A DNA stretch of 64,000 nucleotides from Armatimonadota bacterium (GTDB lineage Bacteria; Armatimonadota; Fimbriimonadia; Fimbriimonadales; Fimbriimonadaceae): positions 62,001 to 126,000 of the forward strand of contig JAFDWS010000004.1 of the NCBI GenBank assembly GCA_018268375.1, written 5' to 3'. The position numbers were made by a program, and so were the translations under genes. How positions within the stretch are numbered: the first letter of the stretch is position 1; every line of letters starts with the position of its first letter. The notes under the pieces were generated by a model. It made no database searches. It had not been told where the DNA came from and saw only the letters and a program-made list of their open reading frames with translations. This document shows, one piece after another, positions 25,648 through 34,191 of this stretch.

Positions 25648-25818
25648 TTGGCCAAGCGCGTCATCGCCTCGTTCGCCCTCTTCGGATCAGCCGCTCTGCT
25701 TGCTATCCTTGCGTTCGTGGCGACAGGGCCGGGCATGGTCCGGACGGTCTTGCTCGCCGCGTCTGGACTGGACCTGCTGATCGGCGTCCTTGTGCTGCTT
25801 TTTGTCGGATTCGGCTAG
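25648..25818 (+). CDS. Small two-TM membrane protein (56 aa)
   Basis: 56 codons from a TTG at 25648 to TAG at 25816. The sequence has a short basic start (L-A-K-R), a first hydrophobic helix (VIASFALFGSAALLAILAFV), a short polar turn (TGPGM-V-R-T) and a second hydrophobic helix (LLIGVLVLLFVGFG). This positive-inside hairpin is what a small integral membrane protein looks like. There is no strong ribosome binding site, and the start is uncertain. It lies between the divergent BNR gene and the convergent DinB gene. Function unknown. Confidence 0.5.
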   Translation: MAKRVIASFALFGSAALLAILAFVATGPGMVRTVLLAASGLDLLIGVLVLLFVGFG

Positions 25819-25829
25819 GCAGGCTCGTT

Positions 25830-26300
25830 CTAATCCCAGTGCATTTCTGCGTCACCGACCAGCGTCTGGATGTAGTTCAACTGCGCGTCGTGGTACATCA
25901 TGTGGCTGGCGCACAACTCCGCGAGATCCAGGGGCGACGTGGTGTTGCCGCTCGGCAGAGGAATCTCCTTCTCGAGTTCGCCGTCCGGGGTCCCGTTCCA
26001 CAGCCGCAGGATTTCGTCTGCTGTGGATCGAAACTCCTCCATCATGCGCTTGGAGTCGCGGTACTCCTCGGGCGCCTTCATCCAACCTTCCATGCTGAAC
26101 GGCCCCGGGTCTCCCCCCGAGAGCCTGGTCGCGATCCGTTTGTTGACGAACAAGACCTCGTACGTGAAATCGTAGGGCACTCTCGCCACACCGCCCAACG
26201 AACGGCCCAGCTCGCACTCATCGAGGGCTTCGAAGTCCTTGATGTACGAGTCTCGCGCCTCTTCGATCCGCTTGGCCATGTGCTCTTTCAGGGATGCCAT
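25830..26300 (-). CDS. DinB-like four-helix protein
   Basis: 156 aa, helical. It follows the DinB-superfamily layout: a first helix with an FEALDECEL segment, a YDFTYEVLFVN region, and a last helix HMMYHDAQLNYIQTL with two His four residues apart, the usual metal ligands. It is distant from the other DinB protein at 9269. Probable role is a metal-dependent transferase or detoxification enzyme, not known. TAGGAT ends 5 nt before the ATG, so this too may be read from a leaderless mRNA. Confidence 0.72.
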   Translation of the reverse strand: MASLKEHMAKRIEEARDSYIKDFEALDECELGRSLGGVARVPYDFTYEVLFVNKRIATRLSGGDPGPFSMEGWMKAPEEYRDSKRMMEEFRSTADEILRLWNGTPDGELEKEIPLPSGNTTSPLDLAELCASHMMYHDAQLNYIQTLVGDAEMHWD

Positions 26301-26305
26301 GGCCT

Positions 26306-26311
26306 ATCCTA
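26306..26311 (-). promoter_or_regulatory. -10-like TAGGAT, leaderless promoter for the second DinB gene
   Basis: Minus strand: GGGATAGGATAGGCC then ATG at 26300. The box TAGGAT ends 5 nt before the start. The AGG within AGGCC is too close to be a normal ribosome binding site. Confidence 0.45.
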
Positions 26312-26317
26312 TCCCAA

Positions 26318-27004
26318 CTAGGCTGCTTCGGTTCCCGAACCGTCCTCTTCTTGCAGACGGAACAAGGGCGCGGCTAAGACGGCCCCGAGGAGCGGTCCCA
26401 GGATGTAGAGCCAAACGTGGGCGAAATCGCCAGCTCCTCCGCCGTTCGCCCCCGGTGCTAAGTACATTTGTCCTCCTTGGCCGAAGAAGGCTCCGCCGAG
26501 CGTCAAGGCGATCCCGACGGCGGGATTGAAGGCACCGCCCGACAAGCCGCCCCCAGCCGCGGCAGCCGCGAGCACGGTGCCGCCAATGGCGAGCCCAAAG
26601 TAGCTGTTCCCTCCAGAGCGCTTGGAACACGCCACATTCAAGACGACAAGGCACAACGCGAACGTGAACACGACTTCGACAAGAAACGCCGGCAAAGCTC
26701 CTACGCTCGGCTTGATTCCAGAGCCGTGCCCAGACACGAGGTAGGCCACGAAGGCCGCCGCAATGCCACCGACGATCTGGGACAGCACATAGGGGCCGTA
26801 ATCCTTCGACGGCATCTTCTTGGCCAGCAAAGCGGCGGTTGAGACCGCCGGGTTGTAATGGCCGCCGGAAATGGGGCCACCCATGTACACCATGACCATT
26901 AAGACGACACCTATGGCGAGCCACCCCATCGGCTGGCCTCCGGCGAGGCACACCACCAGAACCAGGAAGAAAGTGCCAACGAACTCTGTGACCAAGTTAC
27001 GCAT
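26318..27004 (-). CDS. Aquaporin / MIP-family channel
   Basis: 228 aa, six transmembrane segments. Both signature loops are present: GGHYNPAV in the first half and GGAFNPAV in the second, giving the paired NPA filter of water and glycerol channels. The first helix begins VTEFVGTFFLVLVVCLAGG, the usual start of the family. The serine/alanine-rich and small selectivity-region residues do not let me decide between water and glycerol; no glycerol kinase gene is nearby. An AGAGG ribosome binding site lies just upstream of the ATG. It is divergent from gluQ. Confidence 0.92.
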   Translation of the reverse strand: MRNLVTEFVGTFFLVLVVCLAGGQPMGWLAIGVVLMVMVYMGGPISGGHYNPAVSTAALLAKKMPSKDYGPYVLSQIVGGIAAAFVAYLVSGHGSGIKPSVGALPAFLVEVVFTFALCLVVLNVACSKRSGGNSYFGLAIGGTVLAAAAAGGGLSGGAFNPAVGIALTLGGAFFGQGGQMYLAPGANGGGAGDFAHVWLYILGPLLGAVLAAPLFRLQEEDGSGTEAA

Positions 27005-27029
27005 AAAGCCTCTACCAGCAAGGACGCGA

Positions 27030-27896
27030 GTGGCGTCACAAACTTGTCAGGCATACTCGGAGGTCATCGAGACGACCCGTTTTGCCCCAAGTCCGACGGG
27101 CTTCCTTCACCTCGGGCACGTTTACGCGGCTGCGTTCGCAAGAAAGCATGGCGACCGCATGCTGCTCCGCCACGAAGACATTGATGCCACGCGAGTGCGG
27201 CCCGAATATTACGCTGCGATCGAAGACGACCTCGCTTGGCTCGGTATCAACTGGGACGGCCCCGTACGAAGGCAGTCAGGACACTTCGACGATTATCGTG
27301 CGGCGTTGAAGAAGCTCGCAGACCTCGGCGTCACGTATCCTTGCTTTTGCACACGTGCCGAGATCGTCGCCGAGGTGAGCAGGGCTGGCGAAGCCCCACA
27401 CGGCCCTGAAGGCCCCATTTATCCTGGCACGTGCCGTGGAATGTCCAAGTTCGAGCGGATCGCCCGGATGGACAGAGGACTGCCGTACGCGGTGCGCCTC
27501 GACGTGGAATCAGCTCTGGCTCGGGTCGGACCGCTGACCTGGCACGACCGTGGCCTCGGGCGGCAAACGGCCACCCCAGAGAAGTTCTGCGACGTGGTGA
27601 TTGCTCGTAAGGAGACGCCCGCCAGCTACCACCTTTGCGTGGTGGTCGACGACCATTTGCAGGGCGTCACGTTGGTGACCCGGGCGGAGGACCTCACCTC
27701 CAGCACCCACGTTCAACGACTGCTTCAAGACCTGCTTGGAATTGAACCGCCCAGCTACTTCCACCACCGACTTCTGCTCGCGCCCGACGGAAAGAAGCTG
27801 TCGAAGAGGGATCACGCCGAGACGGTCCGGTCGCTGCGAGCCGCCGGGATGAGCCCGGCAGAAGTCTTGCAGTTAGCCCTCGGCGACCTCGGGTAG
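27030..27896 (+). CDS. gluQ: Glutamyl-Q tRNA(Asp) synthetase
   Basis: 288 aa from a GTG with AAGGA five bases upstream. After a short N-terminal extension comes RFAPSPTGFLHLGHVYAA, the class I HIGH-type motif (here HLGH), and near the end KKLSKRD, the KMSKS-like motif. The protein stops after the catalytic domain and lacks the anticodon-binding domain of full glutamyl-tRNA synthetase, which is the hallmark of GluQ-RS. C-x-C in PCFCTRAEI and a downstream Tyr/Cys (YPGTCRG) are the zinc-site region. The enzyme attaches glutamate to the queuosine base of tRNA(Asp); a queD-like gene for queuosine precursor synthesis lies at 45190. Its 3' end overlaps the convergent symporter gene by 24 bp. Confidence 0.9.
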   Translation: MASQTCQAYSEVIETTRFAPSPTGFLHLGHVYAAAFARKHGDRMLLRHEDIDATRVRPEYYAAIEDDLAWLGINWDGPVRRQSGHFDDYRAALKKLADLGVTYPCFCTRAEIVAEVSRAGEAPHGPEGPIYPGTCRGMSKFERIARMDRGLPYAVRLDVESALARVGPLTWHDRGLGRQTATPEKFCDVVIARKETPASYHLCVVVDDHLQGVTLVTRAEDLTSSTHVQRLLQDLLGIEPPSYFHHRLLLAPDGKKLSKRDHAETVRSLRAAGMSPAEVLQLALGDLG

Positions 27897-29192
27897 CTCC
27901 GTCCTTCCGCCTTCAAGGGCGTCGACGCAGACGGCGATTGTCATGTCCCCGACCACGTTGAGTGTCGTCCGGCACATGTCAAGAATCCTGTCCACACCCA
28001 GAACAACGCCAATCGATTCGGCGGGGATTGCAAATCGGCGGATCACGCCCGCGATCATAGGCCAGGATCCTCCCGGGACACCTGCCGTGCCGATCCCGGC
28101 GACGATCGCCAAACCCATGACCGTCACTTGCTGGCCGAAGTCCAACGTGATCCCATAAAACTGGGCCAAGAAAAGGATCGTTATGCCTTCGAAAAGAGCT
28201 GTGCCGTTCTGGTTCGCGGTGGCCCCCACGGTAAGGACGAACGTCGATGTGTCGCGCGGCAAGCCAACGTCCTCTTGGGCGCACCTCAGTGCCTCCGGCA
28301 GCGTAGCGTTTGACGAGCTGGTGGCGAAAGCCGTCACGATCACAGAGCGGACTTGTCGGAAGAACTCAAGCGGATTTCGTTTGCCGATCAACTTCAGGAC
28401 GAGCGAATAGGTTCCGAACATGTGCACGGCCAGGCACACGATCACAAGGGCCGCATAAGCGCCCACCGCCGCAAGAGCACTCAGCCCGAGAACGCTCGCT
28501 GTTCGAAAGACGAGGGCGAAGACGCCGAACGGCGCGAACCACATCGCCATCTCGACGACACGTTGGCACACGGCGAACACACCTTCGAGGAAAGACCGCA
28601 CGGGGAGCGCCCGCTCTTCCGGCACGCCCGCTAGGGCAAGGCCGAAGACGAGGGCAAAGAACATGAAAGGCAGAAGGCCACCACTCAGAGCCCTAGAGGC
28701 CTCAAGCAGAGGATTCTTCGGCACGATGCCCAAGACGGCAGGATCCACATCGGCCGATTTCTCGGCGGCGCCCTTCTTGCTGGCTTCCTCGACGTTGATT
28801 CCGTTCCACAACTGCTGGCGCTTTTCAGAGGGGATGACCTCGCCGGGCCTGACCAGATTGACACCGGCGAGACCGATGCCGACAGCGATGCCACTTAAGA
28901 CGACGGTGAGGATAAGCGCGCGCACCCCGATTCGGCCGACCTTGGCGACCTCTCCGATCTCGGCAACACCAAGAACGAGAGCACTGAAGAGCAATGGCAC
29001 GACGATCATGAAGATCATCGCAAGGAAGGCAGCTCCGACGTGCTGCATCACGTCTTCATTCAGGCGTTTCAGACCTGCGTTCTTGCTTCCATCGGGAAGC
29101 AACGCTTGGGCCAGCAACCCAGAGACTGCTCCAAGCAGAAGACCGATGAGGATCCGGGTGTGGAGCGGAGTCTTCCGCCGAGCCGACGTCAT
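27873..29192 (-). CDS. Dicarboxylate/amino acid:cation symporter (DAACS)
   Basis: 439 aa with eight or so membrane helices and two re-entrant loops. The diagnostic stretches are TAFATSSSNATLPEAL (the serine-rich HP1 loop), GATANQNGTALFEG (helix 7 and the substrate and sodium site; the usual motif is NMDGT) and GIGTAGVPGGSW (HP2). NQNGT in place of NMDGT is a notable change, since the Met and Asp of that motif take part in ion binding. The loop of about 70 residues between helices (EKRQQLWNGINVEE and on) is also common in the family. Import of glutamate, aspartate or C4-dicarboxylates with sodium or protons is expected. Confidence 0.88.
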   Translation of the reverse strand: MTSARRKTPLHTRILIGLLLGAVSGLLAQALLPDGSKNAGLKRLNEDVMQHVGAAFLAMIFMIVVPLLFSALVLGVAEIGEVAKVGRIGVRALILTVVLSGIAVGIGLAGVNLVRPGEVIPSEKRQQLWNGINVEEASKKGAAEKSADVDPAVLGIVPKNPLLEASRALSGGLLPFMFFALVFGLALAGVPEERALPVRSFLEGVFAVCQRVVEMAMWFAPFGVFALVFRTASVLGLSALAAVGAYAALVIVCLAVHMFGTYSLVLKLIGKRNPLEFFRQVRSVIVTAFATSSSNATLPEALRCAQEDVGLPRDTSTFVLTVGATANQNGTALFEGITILFLAQFYGITLDFGQQVTVMGLAIVAGIGTAGVPGGSWPMIAGVIRRFAIPAESIGVVLGVDRILDMCRTTLNVVGDMTIAVCVDALEGGRTELPEVAEG

Positions 29193-29222
29193 ACCGCCGA
29201 CGTTGTACCAGACAAGAGGATT

Positions 29223-30158
29223 CTAATGCGAAGCGGGCCGCGCGTTCTCGAACACCTGCCTCGTCCCCAGTCCATAGACTTGGCGCAAGGCTTCGTCTTC
29301 GGATTCCTGGTTGATCACGGCCATGATAACGTTCTTCAACGCTGAGTTGTCGCTGAACGCATCAAGCAGCGTCCCGAGGCCCATTTCACCCTTGAGCCCC
29401 TTCAGGTAGCGACCGATCTCGTGTGCTTGTTGGTACGCAAACCAAACCCTTGTTTCTCCCTCGCCATAGGAATCGTCAGCCCGGAACGCACGGTCCAGTT
29501 CGTGAGGACCCAACCATTCCGGAACCATCCGACTCGGGCCCTCGTTCGCTGCGACCATCGCGACCGCCTCGTGGAGCCAACGCGGGCACCGACCCAGTGT
29601 CCGGTTGAACGCCATCACATGGCCGTATTCGTGCCGCATGGCCTCGCTGAATTCCGCAGGGTCGTCCGTCAGCCTGCCAGGAAGGCAGACCTTGTCAAAC
29701 TCCCGCTTCGCAATGTGATAGCCGTAACGGCTCGGCGTCCACTGGTCGAACGAGTCGCGCGGCAGGATCGTGACCAAGGTGGGCGGTCGCTGAGAGTAGC
29801 CAAACCGCCTTCCAACGTCGTCGACGGCTCCTCGGACATGCACTTCCACTTCCTCCGGCGCCATTGCCGCCTCTTCGACGATGAGTTCATAGGAAAGCCA
29901 ATCGTGCCCACCGAGCTGCTGCGCCCGGGAACGCGCCTCCGCCTCCGCCCCGATCATCCGCAACGTGCCGAGTTGGTTACCGCCGAGCCCAACACCTGCA
30001 GAATCGATCATCTGCATCGCGAGGTCGAGTTGGTCCAAGTCGTACGCCCTGAGAATGTCTTGCCAAGGCAATCCGGGATGGACGTAGCCAAAGCGCTCGG
30101 GCGAGAGGGCTGAGTCTGTCAGCAAAGGGCGCTGATAATGGTCGCGGGCAAGTCCCAC
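29223..30158 (-). CDS. Gluzincin metallopeptidase-like protein (HEYGH...WLHEA)
   Basis: 311 aa, GTG start. The zinc motif HEYGH (about residues 174-178) is followed some 20 residues later by RWLHEAVAMVAA, where the Glu would be the third zinc ligand, as in gluzincin peptidases of the MA clan (peptidase_MA-like). The preceding segment with its VTILPRDSF strand is usual for that group. The N-terminal 90 residues form a helical domain that may act as a scaffold. No signal peptide is obvious, though the true start could lie upstream. TATGAT ends 6 nt before the GTG. Substrate unknown. Confidence 0.75.
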   Translation of the reverse strand: MGLARDHYQRPLLTDSALSPERFGYVHPGLPWQDILRAYDLDQLDLAMQMIDSAGVGLGGNQLGTLRMIGAEAEARSRAQQLGGHDWLSYELIVEEAAMAPEEVEVHVRGAVDDVGRRFGYSQRPPTLVTILPRDSFDQWTPSRYGYHIAKREFDKVCLPGRLTDDPAEFSEAMRHEYGHVMAFNRTLGRCPRWLHEAVAMVAANEGPSRMVPEWLGPHELDRAFRADDSYGEGETRVWFAYQQAHEIGRYLKGLKGEMGLGTLLDAFSDNSALKNVIMAVINQESEDEALRQVYGLGTRQVFENARPASH

Positions 30159-30164
30159 GCTCAG

Positions 30165-30170
30165 ATCATA
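30165..30170 (-). promoter_or_regulatory. -10-like TATGAT, leaderless promoter for the peptidase
   Basis: Minus strand: TATGAT, then CTGAGC (6 nt), then the GTG at 30158. It matches the TATAAT consensus at five of six positions. Confidence 0.55.
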
Positions 30171-30180
30171 CGTGTTGGGA

Positions 30181-30203
30181 AGGGCGGGCGTTCAGCCCGC
30201 CCT
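30181..30203 (-). terminator. 9-bp perfect hairpin between the reductase and the peptidase
   Basis: AGGGCGGGC (30181-30189) and GCCCGCCCT (30195-30203) pair around a 5-nt loop. It lies 10 nt past the aldo/keto reductase stop on that strand, so it can end that transcript. It also sits about 10 nt upstream of the peptidase -10 box. Confidence 0.55.
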
Positions 30204-30212
30204 ACTCTTGAC

Positions 30213-31211
30213 CTAACCGTTCACATAGGACATACCCGTGGGGGCATACCGCGCGCCGGCCGTCTCGAAACCTTCCAGCCGCTCGACTTGCTCAGCGGTC
30301 AATCGCACCTCAACGGACGCCGCGTTGTCTTCCAAGTACTTCACCCGTTTCGTCCCGGGGATCGGAACCATGTCCTCGCCCTTGCCGAGAACCCAGGCGA
30401 GCGCGACCTGCGCCGGTGTGCATCCAACCTCGCTAGCGACCGCCTTGACCTTGTCCGCAAGCTCCAAATTCGCTTGCATGTTCTCGGGTTGGAACCGGGG
30501 CATGTTGCGGCGCCAGTCGCTCTCCTCCAAGTCGTCCGCCTTGCTGATGGTTCCGGTCAAGAACCCCCGACCGAGCGGAGAGTAGGGGACGAAGGTGATT
30601 CCCAATTCTTGGCAGAGCGGAATCACGTCGCTCTCGTAGTCGCGAGTCCAGAGCGAGTACTCAGACTGCACTGCGGCGATGGGATGGACGCTGTAGGCGC
30701 GCCGGATCGACGCAGCTGAGGCCTCCGACAATCCCAAGTGACGAATCTTCCCTTCCTCCTTGAGCCGCACCATCTCTCCAACCGTTTCTTCGATCGGCAC
30801 GAGCGGATCGACGCGATGCTGGTAATAGAGGTCGATCGTTTCGATCTCGAGTCGTTCAAGGCTGCGCTCCACCGCTTTCCTGACGTAGGCCGGCGTCCCG
30901 TCGACGATCCAGTCCTTGCCGGCAGCGACCTGGTCTTGGTGGCTCGTGATGTCGCGGTCGTAGACGTTGGCGAACTTTGTGGCCAAGAAGACCTTGTCGC
31001 GCCTCCCTTTCAGAGCACCGGCCAGCAACCGCTCGTTGTCGCCCGCACCGTAAACGTCCGCTGTGTCCCAGAAGTCAACTCCGAGCTCGAGGGCTCGATC
31101 CAATGTCGCGAGCGACTCCTCCTTGCTGGGAGTGCCGTACAGCCACGACATACCCATGCAGCCGAGGCCCACGGCCCCGACGCTTCGATCAGCAATTTTT
31201 CTTTGTTTCAT
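30213..31211 (-). CDS. Aldo/keto reductase
   Basis: 332 aa from the ATG at 31211. It has the TIM-barrel signatures of the family: GLGCMGMSWLYG near the N-terminus, DFWDTADVYGAGDNERLLAG (about 50-69, with Asp and Tyr of the catalytic tetrad), ATKFAN (Lys), YYQHRVD (His) and the C-terminal IPGTKRVKYLEDN that binds the NADPH phosphate. It is closest to the AKR11/13-type general aldehyde reductases. Substrate cannot be told. The ribosome binding site is weak. A perfect hairpin follows the stop. It lies 83 nt downstream of glyA. Confidence 0.9.
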   Translation of the reverse strand: MKQRKIADRSVGAVGLGCMGMSWLYGTPSKEESLATLDRALELGVDFWDTADVYGAGDNERLLAGALKGRRDKVFLATKFANVYDRDITSHQDQVAAGKDWIVDGTPAYVRKAVERSLERLEIETIDLYYQHRVDPLVPIEETVGEMVRLKEEGKIRHLGLSEASAASIRRAYSVHPIAAVQSEYSLWTRDYESDVIPLCQELGITFVPYSPLGRGFLTGTISKADDLEESDWRRNMPRFQPENMQANLELADKVKAVASEVGCTPAQVALAWVLGKGEDMVPIPGTKRVKYLEDNAASVEVRLTAEQVERLEGFETAGARYAPTGMSYVNG

Positions 31212-31294
31212 GTTTGTGTTTTTCAGTCTCTTTCCGGTTGCGGCTCTCTTGGTGATTGGCGCGAAGCTTAGCCGTCGGCCCTCGCCATGTGCGC

Positions 31295-32626
31295 TCAAAG
31301 ATCGGAGCCAACCCTATGAATTGGGAAGTCCCGCTCACAAAGTCCCCGCACTTCTTCCTTCACCATTCCAATCACCCGCTCATCCTCTGGGGCTAACAAA
31401 ACACGGTCGATCCAGTCAGCGATCAAATCCATGTGCCCCTCGACCATGCCCCTCGTCGTCACAGCGGGAGTACCCAAGCGGATGCCGGACGTGACAAGCG
31501 GTGACTTGTCGTCGAAAGGCACGGCATTCTTGTTGCAGGTGATGTTCGCCTTGTCCAAGGCGAGTTGCGCCGCCTTGCCGGTCACCTCTTTGCTCCTCAA
31601 ATCAAGCAGCATCAAATGGTTGTCGGTGCCGCCGCTCAGCACATGGAAGCCGCGCTCTATCAGGGCTGCGGCTAGCGCTTGCGCGTTCGCGATCACCTGC
31701 TTCGTATATGCGCCGAACTCCTCGGTCAGGTTCTCTCCGAATCCGACCGCCTTGGCGGCGATCACATGCATGAGCGGCCCCCCTTGGATGCCAGGAATGA
31801 CTTGCGAGTCGAGGAGCTCGCTGAGCATTTTGGTGCGGCCACTCTTGGGAGCCACCTGCCCCCATGGGTTCTCGAAATCCTTACCCATGAGAATGATGCC
31901 GCCACGGGGGCCGCGAAGCGTCTTGTGAGTGGTCGATGTCACCACGTGAGCATAAGGGATCGGGCTTTGGAGCCTTCCCTTCGCGATCAAGCCTGCGGGG
32001 TGTGCGATGTCGGCAAACAAGAACGCTCCGATTGAGTCTGCGATCTTGCGAAAGCGCGCGAAGTCGATCTCCCGTGAATACGCGGAGGCACCGACCGTGA
32101 TCATCTTCGGGCGGACGTCTTGTGCCCGCTCCGCAATTGCGTCGTAATCCAAGCGCTCAGTCGTGGGATCGATGCCGTACGGCACGAAGTTGTAAAAGCG
32201 GCCGCTGAAATTCACCGGCGACCCGTGGGTGAGGTGGCCACCTTGGCTCAAGTCCATACCCATCACCGTGTCGCCCGGCTGGAGGAACGTGAAATAGACG
32301 GCCATGTTCGCCTGGCTGCCGCTGTGGGGCTGAACGTTCGCGTATTCGGCTCCGAAGAGCTCCTTGACCCGTGCTCGTGCGAGTTCCTCGACCTCATCGA
32401 CCACCTCGCACCCACCGTAGTACCGGTTGCCGGGATAGCCCTCGGCATACTTGTCGGTCATCGCGCTTGCCATCGCCTCACGAACGGCTTGGCTCGCGAT
32501 GTTCTCGCTGGCGATCAGTTCAAGGTTGTGCTCTTGGCGCGCCTCTTCCTTGCGGGTCAACTCGTAGACGGCACGGTCTGCCTCCGCGAGGGGCACGCGG
32601 TGGGATCCGGCGAACGTGGCGGGCAT
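31295..32626 (-). CDS. glyA: Serine hydroxymethyltransferase
   Basis: 443 aa, slightly longer than the usual 415-430. It has the typical SHMT landmarks: [38 protein letters not shown] (in two overlapping parts), [12 protein letters not shown], and the PLP lysine region [16 protein letters not shown]. It converts serine and tetrahydrofolate to glycine and methylene-tetrahydrofolate in the cytoplasm. TAAACT ends 6 nt upstream of the ATG, with no ribosome binding site, so even this highly expressed gene seems to be leaderless. It lies 34 nt downstream of the HlyD-like gene. Confidence 0.96.
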   Translation of the reverse strand: MPATFAGSHRVPLAEADRAVYELTRKEEARQEHNLELIASENIASQAVREAMASAMTDKYAEGYPGNRYYGGCEVVDEVEELARARVKELFGAEYANVQPHSGSQANMAVYFTFLQPGDTVMGMDLSQGGHLTHGSPVNFSGRFYNFVPYGIDPTTERLDYDAIAERAQDVRPKMITVGASAYSREIDFARFRKIADSIGAFLFADIAHPAGLIAKGRLQSPIPYAHVVTSTTHKTLRGPRGGIILMGKDFENPWGQVAPKSGRTKMLSELLDSQVIPGIQGGPLMHVIAAKAVGFGENLTEEFGAYTKQVIANAQALAAALIERGFHVLSGGTDNHLMLLDLRSKEVTGKAAQLALDKANITCNKNAVPFDDKSPLVTSGIRLGTPAVTTRGMVEGHMDLIADWIDRVLLAPEDERVIGMVKEEVRGLCERDFPIHRVGSDL

Positions 32627-32632
32627 GGCGAG

Positions 32633-32638
32633 AGTTTA
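32633..32638 (-). promoter_or_regulatory. -10-like TAAACT, leaderless promoter for glyA
   Basis: Minus strand: GGCTAAACT, then CTCGCC (6 nt), then the ATG at 32626. A TTGAGC possible -35 lies 20 nt upstream, which is a long spacer. Confidence 0.55.
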
Positions 32639-32660
32639 GCCGCTCCCCGTCGCCCAAGGC

Positions 32661-34064
32661 TCAATGGCTGACGAGCACAGCTTGGCCGTCACGGATTCCT
32701 TCAGGCGACAGAATGACCTCGTCGCCTCTGGCCAAACCCGCCACGACCTCAAGGCTCGAAGCGGACCCTGCCCTGACGGTCACTGGCCTCGCGACCGCTC
32801 GGCCCTCCGTGACGACGAAGACCACGGTATGCCCATCCAGGTTCGTGACAGCGGAGGAGGGAACCTGGATCGACCGGCTTGAACTCGCCAGGGGCACGAC
32901 CGCCTGTCCCGCTTTCTCGAGTTCGGCCACCGGCTGGCAAGACACACGCACCTTGCATACTTTCGTCGCAGGATCCGCCACGCCGACTTCGACGATCGTG
33001 CCCGTCGAACCGTTCGCCAACCGCGCCACCATTCCGGCTCTGAGAACGGCCGCCTTGTCTGCCGGCACGGTTCCGACAAGCATGAAGGGGGCGCCATCCT
33101 TAAGAATCGCAACGAGAGCCTTGGACGTTGTCTTCACAACCGTCCCAGCGGCGGGCGAGCGAAGCTGACCGGCTCCAGTGATACGCCCGAAGACCATCGG
33201 TGACGAGAGGTCGGCGACCAGTGGCGCCGCTGTCTGGAAATCGGGCCCGCCGGACTGGAGGGAATTGAGTTTGGTAAGGGCTGCCTTGACCTTGTTCTCT
33301 GCGGCCTCAGCTGCTTTCTGATACGCAGCCTTTGCGTTGCCGGCATTGCTCTCCGAAGCAGCCTTCTGAGCGTCTTGGAGCACCCTCTCGGCAGCGGTGA
33401 GGCAGTCCTCGGCTCGCTGCGCAGCTTCTTTCGCAGCCGTTGCCTCGTTGCGCGCTATCCACCCCTGTTCATAGCCGTACTGCTCCTTCTCAGCCTTGGC
33501 TTTGGCCTTGTCACGAGCATTACGAGCGTCATCCACCGCACCTTGCGCCTTGGCAAGCCCGTCGACCGGCGCAGCGAGCGCCTTGTCCATCTCGGCCTTC
33601 GCCTGAGCAAGGGCCTTGTCTCGGTCTGCCTTCGCAGCCTCCAACTCTCTGGTTGCTGCCTGCATCGCAGCTTGATGAGCCTCAAGAGCTCCCCCCAGAG
33701 CGTTCGAGAGTGCTTCCGCGTGCACCGCCTCGGACTGCTTGGTCACGTGCCGTACCGGCAGCGGTGCCACGCCAACGTCGATCCTTGCGAGGGCCTGACC
33801 CAGCAAGACATGGTCGCCTGGCTTGACGAGCAGAGCCTTGAGCTTGTTTGGTGAAGCCAAGCCGACGAGGACAATGTCTTCGCTGTTTGCCGTGAATTTG
33901 CCCTCGATCGGGATCGAGTCCTCGCGAACGGCCACTTCCGCGATTGCCGTCCGGACTTCGACAGGCTTCGCGCTGGCTTGCCGCGGAGGCAACGTGACCG
34001 CCACCGCCCACACGAGCAGGCCGCCGGTCAAGGCGGTCAGCGCGATGTTCCTCAAGGTTTGCAT
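32661..34064 (-). CDS. HlyD-like periplasmic adaptor (membrane fusion) protein
   Basis: 467 aa. One N-terminal membrane helix (NIALTALTGGLLVWAVAVTL) is followed by half of a lipoyl-like domain (VKPGDHVLLGQALARIDVG), a long alanine/lysine-rich coiled coil of some 150 residues (about 120-275), the second lipoyl half (GQLRSPAAGTVVKT), and a beta-barrel and C-terminal domain ending GLARGDEVILSPEGIRDGQA. This is the RND or ABC efflux adaptor layout. No transporter or outer-membrane partner is next to it, so which pump it serves is open. It is the first gene before glyA on this strand. Confidence 0.8.
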   Translation of the reverse strand: MQTLRNIALTALTGGLLVWAVAVTLPPRQASAKPVEVRTAIAEVAVREDSIPIEGKFTANSEDIVLVGLASPNKLKALLVKPGDHVLLGQALARIDVGVAPLPVRHVTKQSEAVHAEALSNALGGALEAHQAAMQAATRELEAAKADRDKALAQAKAEMDKALAAPVDGLAKAQGAVDDARNARDKAKAKAEKEQYGYEQGWIARNEATAAKEAAQRAEDCLTAAERVLQDAQKAASESNAGNAKAAYQKAAEAAENKVKAALTKLNSLQSGGPDFQTAAPLVADLSSPMVFGRITGAGQLRSPAAGTVVKTTSKALVAILKDGAPFMLVGTVPADKAAVLRAGMVARLANGSTGTIVEVGVADPATKVCKVRVSCQPVAELEKAGQAVVPLASSSRSIQVPSSAVTNLDGHTVVFVVTEGRAVARPVTVRAGSASSLEVVAGLARGDEVILSPEGIRDGQAVLVSH

Positions 34065-34146
34065 ATGGAGGTTAGTACTCCTTTTGACTCAAAAAGGTGG
34101 CGTGGACCCAAAGACAGATGGGATGCGATCGCCCGAGAAAGACGAA

Positions 34147-34167
34147 CCCCCGGTGAAACACCGGGGG
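34147..34167 (-). terminator. rpoC terminator hairpin
   Basis: CCCCCGGTG (34147-34155) pairs with CACCGGGGG (34159-34167) over a 3-nt loop. On the minus strand it is followed by a T-rich run (TTCGTCTTTCTC). It lies 24 nt after the rpoC stop. Confidence 0.75.
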
Positions 34168-34191
34168 CTACTCCTCGACTATCGCTGCTGG

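Noticed and set aside
30181..30203. Dispersed repeat (REP-like) element
   Set aside because: I found no second copy of AGGGCGGGC...GCCCGCCCT in the window; a terminator explains it.
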